NCBI GenBank assembly: GCA_000431215.1
Contig: HF985592.1
Span: 1-22,115 of the forward strand
Direction of reading: 5' to 3'
DNA length: 22,115 nt
Source of the DNA: Prevotella sp. CAG:1031
GTDB taxonomy: Bacteria; Bacteroidota; Bacteroidia; Bacteroidales; Muribaculaceae
The position numbers and the translations under genes were made by a program. This document shows, one piece after another, positions 1-8,392 of the stretch. Position 1 is the stretch's first letter. Each line of letters begins with the position of its first letter. A model generated the notes under the pieces. It was not told where the DNA came from and made no database searches. It saw only the letters and a list, made by a program, of their open reading frames with translations.

Positions 1-193
1 CCGCATTAGTTTCGCTTGTCTTTGCTGCTGACGCGCTGGCTACTGCAGCTGTCGCACTGCTTTCTGCTGAGGCAGCAGCATTCTCTGCACGCTCAACATA
101 TAGAATATAAGCATCTGCTGGAGGAACAGACATAGGAATAGCACCTTCCAACTCTACATCTAAGCATATTTCATTTCTTGAAATATCACTCAT
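1..193 (-). CDS. Tail fibre protein, N-terminal part (partial, runs off left edge)
   Basis: Only about the first 64 residues are present; the gene continues past the window edge. It starts at ATG 193, which overlaps the previous gene's TGA by four bases (ATGA), behind a GAGGTGG ribosome binding site. After a short non-repetitive N-terminus (MSDISRNEICLDVELEG...) the protein turns into an Ala/Ser/Thr-rich stretch ending in AAKTSETNA. This resembles the SAKTSETNA-type repeats in the shaft of lambda-like side tail fibres, which form trimeric coiled or beta-stranded shafts. Its place last in the visible tail operon fits a fibre. The call rests on the repeat style and position; the receptor-binding end is not in view. 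Confidence 0.6.
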   Translation of the reverse strand, partial: MSDISRNEICLDVELEGAIPMSVPPADAYILYVERAENAAASAESSATAAVASASAAKTSETNA

Positions 194-512
194 TATGTAC
201 CACCTCTTTTATCACCAAATTCGCTGGATAATTCAGTGTTACTTTAACATCACCTGTAATACAAACCAAATCATATACTTTACTTCCAATCGTTAAACTC
301 TCCATTTCTTCGGCACTTATCTGAACTCTTACTTTATTATTAATAAATGTTGTATATATTTTTTTCATAAGAACATTGCTGCTATTAGCCGTATTCTTTA
401 TGCTGAATATAACGCTATCGCCGTCTTTCAGTCGATATCCATTAACAGCAAAAGTTACATCAAAAGTATCCCCTTTAGATAAAGATATTTTTTTGCCATC
501 TATTGTCAGCAT
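186..512 (-). CDS. Small beta-rich tail/baseplate accessory protein
   Basis: A 108-residue protein of unknown function. ATG 512 is preferred because GAGGTGAATTTA places a ribosome binding site just upstream; the in-frame GTG nine bases earlier lies inside that site. The sequence alternates charged and hydrophobic residues (LTIDGKKISLSKGDTFDVTF..., VRVQISAEEMESL) as in a small all-beta, Ig-like fold, with no transmembrane segment. Small proteins of this style occur beside tail fibre and baseplate genes in Bacillota siphophages, so a structural or fibre-attachment role is inferred. Its stop overlaps the start of the next fibre gene, indicating coupled translation. Confidence 0.55.
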   Translation of the reverse strand: MLTIDGKKISLSKGDTFDVTFAVNGYRLKDGDSVIFSIKNTANSSNVLMKKIYTTFINNKVRVQISAEEMESLTIGSKVYDLVCITGDVKVTLNYPANLVIKEVVHNE

Positions 513-548
513 TAAATTCACCTCAATTTATATCAAATATTCAAATCA

Positions 549-1643
549 TTATATTGCTCCTAATTCAACGATATTTCTTATCCCATTTCCGCCTTGGGCG
601 CCGCCACCATTTCCAGATCCACCAGCTCCACCTGCTGCAGTTATCCTATCTGCCCCTATAACACTATATGCGACAATACAAACACGTCCCCCTCCGCCAC
701 CACCTCCTCCGCCACCTTCACCAGTAGCATCGAATCCTTTCATTCCATCCACGCTCACCAATCCACCAACTTTAACTGAAGAAGCAATAATTATAATATC
801 ACCACCACCATTACCACCATTACCACCATTTCCGCCTCGGCCACCACCACCTCCTCCACCGCTGCCTCTTGCGATACAAAAATAAGAATCAATCATTACA
901 TCAGTTCTTTCTATTGTTCCCCCCGCGGCGCCTTGTCCGCCACCTCCATAACCACCAACTCCATAACCACCTACACTACTGTTTCCATCTTGACCATTCG
1001 TTCCATCCATTTTTTCGTCACCAATACCACTACCTGAACCGCCAATTCCTCCCACAGATCCCATACCTACGGCGTTTATATTACCGTTAACAATAACCGC
1101 ACCTAAACAATGTATTCGTGCATATCTGTCAACGGTAACTGTTACACCAGATTTTATAAAAACTCGGCGATATTTCTTTATCCCGCTTATTGTAGTATTA
1201 TTCTCAGGTGCAAAATCTCCATCGCTACCATCGCCACGATTAAGCCACCATGACGGAAAACGATTATTCTTCACACCTGCAAGCGTTCCCATTCCGGTAT
1301 AACTTACCTGAATGCTTTTACCTGCATCTGCGCTGGAAAATTCAATCAAGCCGGTATTCCAATCTTCATCACTAGCTGCATTAGTCGAATAATCCGGTCG
1401 GAATTCACCTGCTCCCGGCGTTGCCGCAACCTCAGTCAAAGCTGTCGTTGTCGGCGCACCTGTTGCTTCATTCATATAAACGACTTTCATATTGCTAGGA
1501 TCTTTCTTCTGCGGCACTTCATTTAGTCGCACCACAAACGGACTAACAGCCGGAATTATATGAACTTCTGTAAAATCCACATAGTTGGTAGTCCCGCCAT
1601 CACCAATAAAAGGATTTATCCGTATATTACTTGGAGCTGCCAT
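549..1643 (-). CDS. Glycine-rich tail fibre / receptor-binding adhesin
   Basis: A 364-residue protein. Residues 1-130 look like a tail-attachment region, including the SADAGKSIQVSYTGMGT stretch often found in phage tail proteins. Residues 155-190 are beta-strand rich. From about 192 to 354 the chain consists of glycine-dominated loops, including runs of 8 and 11 glycines and GGNGGNGGNGG, separated by short hydrophobic strands such as DIIIIASSVKVGGLVSVDG and RVCIVAYSVIGADRITAAGG. This pattern fits a beta-helix with Gly-rich loops or a polyglycine-II sandwich like the gp38-type adhesins of T-even phages. Position after the hub gene fits host recognition. The ATG has AGAAGGA about nine bases upstream. 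No enzymatic domain is seen. Confidence 0.7.
   Translation of the reverse strand: MAAPSNIRINPFIGDGGTTNYVDFTEVHIIPAVSPFVVRLNEVPQKKDPSNMKVVYMNEATGAPTTTALTEVAATPGAGEFRPDYSTNAASDEDWNTGLIEFSSADAGKSIQVSYTGMGTLAGVKNNRFPSWWLNRGDGSDGDFAPENNTTISGIKKYRRVFIKSGVTVTVDRYARIHCLGAVIVNGNINAVGMGSVGGIGGSGSGIGDEKMDGTNGQDGNSSVGGYGVGGYGGGGQGAAGGTIERTDVMIDSYFCIARGSGGGGGGGRGGNGGNGGNGGGDIIIIASSVKVGGLVSVDGMKGFDATGEGGGGGGGGGGRVCIVAYSVIGADRITAAGGAGGSGNGGGAQGGNGIRNIVELGAI
582..1070 (-). repeat. Low-complexity GGN-repeat tract encoding glycine-rich loops
   Basis: The plus strand shows long runs of CCN triplets (ccaccacctcctccgcc, ccaccattaccaccatt) that encode residues 192-354 of the fibre. Triplet units are imperfect, with GGT, GGC and GGA codons mixed, so the tract is degenerate rather than a clean microsatellite. 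Such tracts can gain or lose units by slippage or recombination. Confidence 0.7.
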
Positions 1644-1663
1644 ATCATCACATCCTTCTCACA

Positions 1664-2905
1664 TCATTTAACAAGCTGAGTATTAGCAGCCTGCTGTAAA
1701 AGTTCATTGTTACGGGCATTACGCTCAATATCCAGCAAATACTTTGCTGTAGGCGGATACGGAGGTTCTCCCAACTCCATAGAAAAATCAATACCTTTTT
1801 CACCACTGACTGTATATTTTAACTTTGTTATTGGATACTTACGTCCTTTACCTTCCTTGTCAGTTATAAGCGCCTGCCCATCTGTAGATAAACGCCGTAC
1901 CCAAAAAACACCGTCCGGCTTAGGGTAATTTAACTTAACGCCTGTAGCCTTTGCAGAAAGAACAGGATTCTTATATTTTGCAAGTTCCGACTGCCCCCAG
2001 CGTTCAGCATCATCAGCAGTATAAGCAGTTGGCAACGTCCACACTTCTTCAGATACACCGTATAAGTCTTGACTTTCCTTGTCCTCAACAGTTACCAGCC
2101 AACTTTCACCATCACCGTCAATGGCAGCACCTTTGATACGCGCGTAATTTACGATCTTATCAATGCTTTGTGTCGGTTCAAATCCGTCAATATGTGGCCC
2201 TACCCAAAAACGTGCTTCCTCATTGATCTCATCCACGCGAGGCTTAAAGAAAAATTCCCGATACTCATCCACACCATAAACAAAATCTGTGGCAAACTCT
2301 GAAAGCTGTTCCAATGCTTCTTTTGCACTCACACCATCAAAAACTATTTTCTTTATGTCATAGCCGACGTCATATATTTTGTTATCGTTGTAGACAATAC
2401 CAGTCTTAGCTTCAACCTGTCTGCAAATATTCCGCACAATATCTGCGATTTCCTGATTCTCATAAGTACCAAAAATAAGCACTTTTTCCAGCTTATCAAA
2501 ATAACCATAACAAGTTATTTTATAATCTGTTCCAGTACCACCGCTGTCAGGACGCGTTAAAACATGCCCGCTGTACCACGGCCGCTTATCAGCAAACAAA
2601 TAAATATCAATCCGCTGTCCGTAGCTTATTTCCGCAAAACTTGGAAACTGTTTGAAATTAAGCGTTGCACTGCCACAGCCTGTTTTTATATTTTCAAATT
2701 CGATTTTATTAAACGGATTATTTTCTGTATCTCTTGAAAATATCGCTGTTTTAGTACCATCCTTGTTATAAAAAATAACCTGAACATAGTCAGGCAAATA
2801 TTTTACATCCGAAGGATCAGGACCAGGTCCCGGCCCGCTCTTTTTTTTGACAGACACTGCCCAAATATAACGCCCAAAAAGTTTACTGCCAAAACGTAAA
2901 TTCAT
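1664..2905 (-). CDS. Tail hub / Tal-like baseplate protein
   Basis: A 413-residue protein directly after Dit. ATG 2905 is chosen because it overlaps the Dit stop (ATGA) and has AGGTGG five bases upstream; an in-frame GTG nine bases earlier lies within that site. Features seen are an N-terminal strand-rich segment, a Pro/Gly linker at about residues 23-31 (SGPGPGPDP), then a hub-like body with YSGHVLTRPDS and ITCYGYFDKLEKVLI, typical of phage tail proteins that form the trimeric hub under the tail tube. The usual C-terminal peptidase or lysin extension of Tal proteins is absent, since the protein ends after a short polar helix. The role is inferred from family style and the Dit-Tal-fibre order. 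Confidence 0.72.
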   Translation of the reverse strand: MNLRFGSKLFGRYIWAVSVKKKSGPGPGPDPSDVKYLPDYVQVIFYNKDGTKTAIFSRDTENNPFNKIEFENIKTGCGSATLNFKQFPSFAEISYGQRIDIYLFADKRPWYSGHVLTRPDSGGTGTDYKITCYGYFDKLEKVLIFGTYENQEIADIVRNICRQVEAKTGIVYNDNKIYDVGYDIKKIVFDGVSAKEALEQLSEFATDFVYGVDEYREFFFKPRVDEINEEARFWVGPHIDGFEPTQSIDKIVNYARIKGAAIDGDGESWLVTVEDKESQDLYGVSEEVWTLPTAYTADDAERWGQSELAKYKNPVLSAKATGVKLNYPKPDGVFWVRRLSTDGQALITDKEGKGRKYPITKLKYTVSGEKGIDFSMELGEPPYPPTAKYLLDIERNARNNELLQQAANTQLVK

Positions 2906-3702
2906 GCCAGCCACCTATCCCGCCAACGAATTTTTATTGTTCCAGCTGCACCAGTAAACTTATATGTATTTTCGCCCGGTTGAGCGGTTAGGAACTGCCC
3001 ACTGAAAGTATTTATCGCATTATATGCACCGCGCCTGACAGTCCCAGCCTTAGTATCTACAATAAGCGTCGCAGGTTTAGTTAAAAGTGTATCTGTAATG
3101 CGCATGCTATAACCACTTTCAATATGAGTAATAGTAATGTCATTCATCGTATTCTTCGGAATTAATTCTATTTCCAAAGGTGTTTCTATACTTCCACTAC
3201 TATATATAAACATTTCAGCTTCCTTCACAGAATCAGCATAATTAAATTCTGCTTCAGCCTCACTGTTTGCATACCTAAATGGATCAGCTAAAAGCAAAGT
3301 TATATCAACCTCACCTTTTCGACCTTTAAATCCCTTGATCCATTTTTCTTTTGTACTATACATACAGGCAATATTGTAATATCCACGATCATATCCAGCA
3401 TGCAGCTGATAGTCACGCTGATACATGAGCTGATACAGATCGTTCAGTTTCGTATCATGTTCAGCCGGAGTGCTGCCTTCAATGACAAAGCCTAAAGTAA
3501 TTTTCTTTCCATCAATAAAGCCATCACCTGAAATAGTGCTGCCGTGACTGTAACCGCGCTTTTCGCTTTTAGCACGCACAGTTATATCAGCAGCACCGTC
3601 AAAGCTGTAGGCATATGGCAGGGCAGTTCCATTGATAATAAGCTGTTCTGTAGGCTTTACCTGCTTACGTACAGGAAAATATTCACGTCTTATGATCGTC
3701 AC
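2902..3702 (-). CDS. Distal tail protein (Dit family)
   Basis: A 266-residue siphovirus-type tail component. GTG 3702 is the likely start because GGGGGTGAT sits three to four bases upstream, overlapping the tape measure stop; the longer in-frame extension upstream is only the tape measure gene read in another frame. Typical Dit features are an early IINGTALPYAYSFDG-type strand, a repeated-strand N-terminal half that would form the hexameric ring, and a central KGFKGRKGEVDITLLLADPF segment matching the conserved ring region. The C-terminal half (residues 160-266) is beta-rich, like the galectin-like domain of Dit. It joins the tail tube to the hub encoded next, whose start overlaps its stop. 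Confidence 0.8.
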   Translation of the reverse strand: MTIIRREYFPVRKQVKPTEQLIINGTALPYAYSFDGAADITVRAKSEKRGYSHGSTISGDGFIDGKKITLGFVIEGSTPAEHDTKLNDLYQLMYQRDYQLHAGYDRGYYNIACMYSTKEKWIKGFKGRKGEVDITLLLADPFRYANSEAEAEFNYADSVKEAEMFIYSSGSIETPLEIELIPKNTMNDITITHIESGYSMRITDTLLTKPATLIVDTKAGTVRRGAYNAINTFSGQFLTAQPGENTYKFTGAAGTIKIRWRDRWLA

Positions 3703-3706
3703 TTTA

Positions 3707-6391
3707 TCACCCCCGCACACCCATAGCCAAAGAATATTGAATGTCCTCCATAAAGGTATCGTAATCAGCACCGGTATTAATATCACCATAATTAATTATT
3801 TCAACATTAGCACCATCACCTGAAGTAGCTCCAAAGTCCACGCCATCAAACAAAAAACTGGTTATCTTTTGCAATACACTGCTGCTCAGAGGCAGTACCG
3901 CTTCAGGATAAGATTTTTCACCAATCAGCGCATGAGTAGGCGCAGTAACAACGCCACCGGCAGCAAAAGGAAATGTTTTTTTACCTAATCCACTTTCACC
4001 AAAATCATAACCACTTAAATCTGTCCCTTTAAAAGACCCACCAGCTCCGGCACTACTAAGAGCAGACAAAGTTCCCAATGCTGTTGTTATAGATGTAGCT
4101 GCCAATGGTGCCAAAGTTCCTCCCGAAAGCATGTTGGCATACAATGCTGCTTCACGCGTACCAGCAGCAATAGTTTTACCAGCAGCAACTTGCATAGCGA
4201 CATTTTCCAATATTCCTGTTTTTAAAAGCCCTTGACTCATCAACTGGTTCGCCTTCCATTGGATGAACATATTCAAAATCTGTTTACCCAAATTTTGAAG
4301 GCTTTTCCCAAGATTATCACTATTTGTAATTGCATTAGCAAACGAAGATGCAAATCCCTGTTTCAAGGTATCAATAGCTTCCAAAGAAAATGATGCAAAG
4401 CTTTCTTCCGCCTCCATTCTCCAATCTTGATAAAGTTGCATTGCCTCTTGTTTTTCTGCCTGACTTTGGAGGAATGCAGCTTTTTCTTCATCTAAATAAG
4501 CAATATATCGCTCCAAATCCCCTTGCTTAGAAGCCTCGTCCAGCTCAGCTTTATAGGCTTGTGCCAACGTAGCCTGTGACATAATTTCTTCAGTATATTC
4601 TTTTTCAATAATGGCTTTAGCATTTTTAGCTTCTTCTGCCGCTGTAATTTCTGCAGCTTTACGTTCTTCAAGCATTGCCAACGCATTAGCAATTACATTA
4701 GCATCTCCTGTTTTCATGGCACGTTCATATAACTGCTGTGCTTCAGCTGTAGCATTCGCAAATTTATTTTTCCATTCATCAACAGAATTCATACGCAAAA
4801 TGCCTTCTTTGGCTATATTTGCATAAACTTGCTCAAATTCACTAAGCCCACTTATTTTAATATCAACAGCAAATTCATTAAAATCACGTTGCATATCCAA
4901 AGTTTTCTCTTTAGCAGAATTAAGTTTTTCATTGATCCTATCGATTTCACGGCTTATTTTATCGATACCAGCCGCTTTACTGCCAGTTTTTCCAATACCC
5001 GCTGCAGTGTTGCCGCCTATACCCAAGTTGTTTACATCAGCATTTTGAAACACCGGTTTATTATCATTCTTTACAGGCTCTATATCCGGGCGATAACTGA
5101 ACATCATTTGCTGTGCATCCATTTCGGCAAGTTTTACATCAGAAGCCATTAAAAGACTTTTACCGTGTTCAGTCATTTCAGCACTTATCTCAGGCGTCCC
5201 GCCTACAGCCTTTGTTATAGCCGAAGAAGCTACACCAGCGTAATAAATGATACCGCCCAAAACTTTCTGTATATATGCTCCCATTCTTCCTGTAGCAAGG
5301 CTCATTGCATTACAAAGCATATCCCATTGTTCTGATAACCAATCCCAATTTTCAAACATAGCATAGGCCACACCACCAACGACAGCACCCAATGCAATCA
5401 CAGGCGCAGAAATTATCCCTGCGCCGACGGCAAGCGTTCCCATAGTACCAACAAGTGCGACTATGGCCGGTATGGCAACACCTAAAGCAGCACCTGCAAT
5501 CACTGCCATTGAACCAGCAAAACCTGACGGTATTTCACGGATAGCATCAGCAAGTCCTATACTTTTTACTTTTTCAGTGAATTCCCCTAATGCATCCTGC
5601 GCACCTTTAAGCTTTGGTTTGATGTCAAAAGCTTCAATGATTTTATCACCAATGACAACCATGCTTTGAGTAACACTGTCCTGAATGTTGCTCATAATAC
5701 CATTAACAGTTTGCGCCTGCTGTTCCATCATGCCACCAAACTTACTGTTCATGCCGCTGATAACAGCCTGAATACCTTCTGCCGCAGATATTTGCCCTTT
5801 GCTGGCCTTATCCATAGCCGTAGGTATATCAGTGCCAATCTTATTAGCCAGCATTTCCCATGCCGGTACGCCAGCTTCAGCAAGCTGCAGCATTTCTTCC
5901 GCACTGACCTTACCTTTGGCCTGCATCTGACCTATTGCCAAAGTCAAACGCTGGATGCCTTCTTCACCTATACCCAAGGCCGCTGCGCTGTCACCTACAG
6001 CAGTCAATATCGGAATTACCTGTTCCGCACTGAACCCAAAGGCAAGCAGCCTTTTAGAAGCATCCAAAACGCCCGGTAATTCAAATGGTGTACTGGCTGC
6101 AAACTTTTCAAGTTCACTTAAAAAGCTTTTTGCCTTCTCACCATCTTTCAAAAGTGTAGTAAAAGCAATCCGTGTCTGCTCCATTTGCCCGGCAGCTTTT
6201 ACTGAAGCAAGGCCCAAAGCACCCAAAGCTACACCTACACCGGCAATAACACCTAACGCGCCTTTATTTATGCCTAAGTTATCACTGGCAAAGGTGCGTT
6301 TAACGTTTTTCTGCAGCGCACCCATTTCTTTATTAAATTCATTTATCCGTGCGCCAATAACTACTTGTAAACGTGCTACTTCTGCCATCAT
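3707..6391 (-). CDS. Tail tape measure protein
   Basis: An 894-residue protein, the longest in the window, placed after the tail chaperones as in all lambda-like tails. Residues 1-60 are a positively charged helix. About 65-245 is the conserved tape measure domain (GQMEQTRIAFTTLL..., FAASTPFELPGVLDASKRLLAFGF..., MQAKGKVSAEEMLQLAEAGVPAWEML). About 285-350 is strongly hydrophobic and probably membrane-inserting during DNA delivery. About 475-650 is coiled coil. Near the C-terminus AAGGVVTAPTHALIGEKSYPEAVLPL is the common tape measure tail motif. No peptidase or lysozyme domain is seen. GGAGGTGAA precedes two adjacent ATGs; either may be used. The protein sets tail length. Confidence 0.93.
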   Translation of the reverse strand: MMAEVARLQVVIGARINEFNKEMGALQKNVKRTFASDNLGINKGALGVIAGVGVALGALGLASVKAAGQMEQTRIAFTTLLKDGEKAKSFLSELEKFAASTPFELPGVLDASKRLLAFGFSAEQVIPILTAVGDSAAALGIGEEGIQRLTLAIGQMQAKGKVSAEEMLQLAEAGVPAWEMLANKIGTDIPTAMDKASKGQISAAEGIQAVISGMNSKFGGMMEQQAQTVNGIMSNIQDSVTQSMVVIGDKIIEAFDIKPKLKGAQDALGEFTEKVKSIGLADAIREIPSGFAGSMAVIAGAALGVAIPAIVALVGTMGTLAVGAGIISAPVIALGAVVGGVAYAMFENWDWLSEQWDMLCNAMSLATGRMGAYIQKVLGGIIYYAGVASSAITKAVGGTPEISAEMTEHGKSLLMASDVKLAEMDAQQMMFSYRPDIEPVKNDNKPVFQNADVNNLGIGGNTAAGIGKTGSKAAGIDKISREIDRINEKLNSAKEKTLDMQRDFNEFAVDIKISGLSEFEQVYANIAKEGILRMNSVDEWKNKFANATAEAQQLYERAMKTGDANVIANALAMLEERKAAEITAAEEAKNAKAIIEKEYTEEIMSQATLAQAYKAELDEASKQGDLERYIAYLDEEKAAFLQSQAEKQEAMQLYQDWRMEAEESFASFSLEAIDTLKQGFASSFANAITNSDNLGKSLQNLGKQILNMFIQWKANQLMSQGLLKTGILENVAMQVAAGKTIAAGTREAALYANMLSGGTLAPLAATSITTALGTLSALSSAGAGGSFKGTDLSGYDFGESGLGKKTFPFAAGGVVTAPTHALIGEKSYPEAVLPLSSSVLQKITSFLFDGVDFGATSGDGANVEIINYGDINTGADYDTFMEDIQYSLAMGVRG

Positions 6392-6399
6392 TTCACCTC

Positions 6400-6726
6400 C
6401 TATTCATAGCCAAATTCTTCAAAAAGATCCTGCGCTATTTCAGATTGTTCCTTAGAGGAATTACGCTTTTTCCTGTGTGCAAAAAAGCTTTTCAGTTCCG
6501 GACGCTTCTTTTTACCTGAAGCTATGCAAACATTTGGGTATGTGATCCAGCTGATAACAATATCTTCCAAATGGTCATATCTGCGCTGCCATCCGTCCAA
6601 CATCAAAAAAATATCTGCAAGGCACAACCGTTCTACTTCCCACGGTTTTAAATTCAATTCACCATAACACCACGGCAAAAGTTCATCCAGCAGTTCTGTA
6701 AAGCTTTTTGTTACTTCCCCACTTCT
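6400..6726 (-). CDS. Tail assembly chaperone, downstream frame (gpT-like, made by -1 frameshift)
   Basis: The reading frame is open from just after a TGA at 6729-6727 down to the stop at 6400. It has no ribosome binding site and no ATG near its beginning; the first possible start is TTG 6678. The encoded segment (FTELLDELLPWCYGELNLKPWEVERL..., LADIFLMLDGWQRR) resembles the T part of G-T tail chaperones, which bind the tape measure protein. It is in the -1 frame relative to the upstream chaperone gene and overlaps its end. The likely product is therefore a fusion of about 232 residues rather than a free 92-residue protein. Confidence 0.75.
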   Translation of the reverse strand, partial: RSGEVTKSFTELLDELLPWCYGELNLKPWEVERLCLADIFLMLDGWQRRYDHLEDIVISWITYPNVCIASGKKKRPELKSFFAHRKKRNSSKEQSEIAQDLFEEFGYE

Positions 6727-7097
6727 TCATCATCAGGCGGCGCTTCAATTTCCAGCGTATTATTTTCAGATTCCAGCACCTTCCTGGCAAACCCAAAAAC
6801 ACCCGCTTTGCTCAAGGCAATGATAACAAGTGTCTGCAAACTTTCACTGCTGTTATCCAGCAGCCACTCATCCATCCAGTTATAAACCTGTTGGATAGTA
6901 ACTTTTTTGTCATACGCAGCCAAGCCGACATACAGGCATTTTGCCAAATCGCCTAAAGCTACAACGCCGCCGTTTACCATTTTGTAAACATTGTGGTCAT
7001 CCAGCATCCTTTCAAGCTGGCTTACACCCAAAGCATTAAACTTGATTTTTCTTTCTTTACCGCCTAAATTGATCGTCACACTTCTGTCCAAGCTCAT
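6711..7097 (-). CDS. Tail assembly chaperone, upstream frame (gpG-like)
   Basis: A 128-residue protein between the tail tube and tape measure genes. The second of two near ATGs (7097) is preferred, since AAAGGAG lies eight bases upstream; the first (7103) is too close to the site. The sequence has TINLGGKERKIKFNALGVSQLE at the N-terminus, a helical body with LAKCLYVGLAAYDKKVT, and an acidic C-terminal tail (PPDDEEVGK), all typical of gpG-like chaperones. These coat the tape measure protein until the tube polymerises. The acidic tail ends in the slippery G run that gives access to the overlapping downstream frame. Confidence 0.8.
   Translation of the reverse strand: MSLDRSVTINLGGKERKIKFNALGVSQLERMLDDHNVYKMVNGGVVALGDLAKCLYVGLAAYDKKVTIQQVYNWMDEWLLDNSSESLQTLVIIALSKAGVFGFARKVLESENNTLEIEAPPDDEEVGK
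6714..6722 (-). promoter_or_regulatory. Probable -1 ribosomal frameshift site (G-T chaperone)
   Basis: On the minus strand the end of the gpG-like gene reads GTG GGG AAG TAA. The run of four Gs (6717-6720) lets a P-site GGG codon re-pair with GGG after a one-base backward slip, which enters the -1 frame open to 6400. That frame is blocked by TGA at 6729-6727, so the shift must happen in this 15-base window. The heptamer GGGGAAG is not a perfect X-XXY-YYZ site but is close to lambda's GGGAAAG. Confidence 0.65.
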
Positions 7098-7121
7098 TTT
7101 CATCGCTCCTTTGGTATAGAA

Positions 7122-7148
7122 AAAGCAGGGCCTTCAAAGCCCTGCTTT
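7122..7148 (-). terminator. Rho-independent terminator after the tail tube gene
   Basis: A perfect 10-bp stem (AAAGCAGGGC / GCCCTGCTTT) with a 7-base loop lies between the tail tube gene and the chaperones. On the minus strand it is followed by TTTTTCTAT, a moderate U tract. A partial terminator here would keep tail tube mRNA high and pass less transcript on to chaperone and tape measure genes. The plus-strand flank (TTTAATTATTATTTT) is also U-rich, but nothing is transcribed toward it. Confidence 0.75.
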
Positions 7149-7185
7149 AATTATTATTTTGATATTTCTTATTATTCCGCAGCGT

Positions 7186-7938
7186 TCAAGATACTGTCAC
7201 AGTAGCAATGTTGCTATAACCGTTCTTGTCGCCGCCATTTACCTTTAAACGAAAGTACGCCTTGCCGGCTTTTACCCCGCTTACTTCTGCGCTGGTCGCA
7301 GTGTTTTCAATCGCTACATCTGTATCTGTAAATTCAGTTCCATCTTCACTCTGCTGTAAAATAACAGCAGCACCAGCAGGTGCAGCAAAGGTCAGGTTCA
7401 CTGTCCCTGCACTTTCAGATGTAGCAGCAAGGTCAGAGATCGCATTTGCTGTGTTGCGCGGGTCAGGCTCATTAGTAACAAATTCAGGTTTTCCGATGCC
7501 GCTAAGCGTCATGGTAACAGTAGCAACATCATCATGCGGATTGTCGTCACTGAATTCCGTGATATTCGCAAAACCTTTTACAGCATTACCATATTTATCA
7601 AGGCGCATGATATGCACTGCAATATCATTCACGAAGGCATATTTCAAAGCATCCAGCATTTCATTATTTACTTTATAAACGCCTTCCTGCTCAATACTCC
7701 AGCTTTTAGTCCCTTGCAGGCTTTCACCCCAGCCGCCGCTTGCTTTGTCACTGCCGTCGATTTCGTCCCCACTCATAGAAAGCGGCGAATTACGCTGTCC
7801 GCCGACTAAACCCCATTTAGGATTTTCAACAGTAGCGCCTTCACCATAGTTCAAAAACAACAGCAGGCTTTTACCAGCCAGCGTTTGACTTTTGTTTGGC
7901 TGCATAGGGAAATTAGCTGCTTTGATAATTTCATTCAT
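7186..7938 (-). CDS. Major tail (tube) protein with C-terminal FN3-like domain
   Basis: A 250-residue protein with a strong ribosome binding site (GGAGGTAGAAAAGA before ATG). Residues 1-160 form the tube domain of the phi13/TP901-1 major tail type: a short N-terminus, KSLLLFLNYGEG, an SIEQEGVYKVN segment and FANITEFSDDNPHDDVATVTMTLSG. Residues 167-250 are an added Ig/FN3-like beta sandwich starting ISDLAAT and ending in YSNIATVTVS. Such domains decorate the outside of tails and are thought to bind cell-surface or mucosal glycans. The same kind of domain ends the major capsid protein. A terminator follows the gene, consistent with high expression. Confidence 0.87.
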   Translation of the reverse strand: MNEIIKAANFPMQPNKSQTLAGKSLLLFLNYGEGATVENPKWGLVGGQRNSPLSMSGDEIDGSDKASGGWGESLQGTKSWSIEQEGVYKVNNEMLDALKYAFVNDIAVHIMRLDKYGNAVKGFANITEFSDDNPHDDVATVTMTLSGIGKPEFVTNEPDPRNTANAISDLAATSESAGTVNLTFAAPAGAAVILQQSEDGTEFTDTDVAIENTATSAEVSGVKAGKAYFRLKVNGGDKNGYSNIATVTVS

Positions 7939-7951
7939 TCTTTTCTACCTC

Positions 7952-8392
7952 CTACATTTCTTTTTGTTCAACTTTTACTATGACACGTACAACGCCATGC
8001 TGCCAGACAGTCCCATCTTCATATTCTTCCTTGAAGGCTTCCACCATATCAATCTCCAAACCATGAAAATAGTAACCGGCAATCTCAATCTGCTCCAGCT
8101 CAGCAGAACCGGTCAAAACCTGTACAATATCGTCAAGCATTTCATCCAGTTCTTTTTTTCCATGATAATTACTGAAAGCATTGATATTCACCGTAACCTC
8201 CCAAACAGGGCAATCACGCTTAGCACTTGACGGCTTACCTGTAGTTTCGCCAATAACCAAATACCTGCTGTCTACAAGTTCTCCATCTTCAAAAGGCGTG
8301 CTGTCGTCATAGACATTATAGCCGCGTATATTACTGCTCAACGCTTTATATACACCGGCCTGCACAGCTGTTAAAGGCACATTTCTAATCAT
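7952..8392 (-). CDS. Tail terminator / tail completion protein (DUF3168-like)
   Basis: A 146-residue protein whose ATG overlaps the gp10-like stop (ATGA). The N-terminus (TAVQAGVYKALSS) followed by VYDDSTPFEDG, SRYLVIGETTGKPSS, then CPVWEVTVNINAFSNYHGKKELDEMLDDIVQVL is the usual layout of DUF3168/gp17-like tail terminators: an alpha/beta protein that caps the tail tube and joins it to the head. Position right before the tail tube gene is the expected one. The family is recognised by pattern only. Confidence 0.75.
   Translation of the reverse strand: MIRNVPLTAVQAGVYKALSSNIRGYNVYDDSTPFEDGELVDSRYLVIGETTGKPSSAKRDCPVWEVTVNINAFSNYHGKKELDEMLDDIVQVLTGSAELEQIEIAGYYFHGLEIDMVEAFKEEYEDGTVWQHGVVRVIVKVEQKEM

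Noticed and set aside
376..885. Plus-strand open frame encoding a proline-rich protein
   Set aside because: It is the mirror of the glycine-rich fibre gene: CCN codons opposite GGN. There is no ribosome binding site, and it overlaps two well-supported minus-strand genes.
582..1070. Repeat tract as a CRISPR array or diversity-generating variable region
   Set aside because: Units are 3-9 bases, not regularly spaced repeats with unique spacers, and no reverse transcriptase or template repeat is present in the window.
3703..3789. Longer Dit start with a hydrophobic N-terminal signal
   Set aside because: The extension is the tape measure gene read in another frame; the GTG at 3702 has a strong ribosome binding site.
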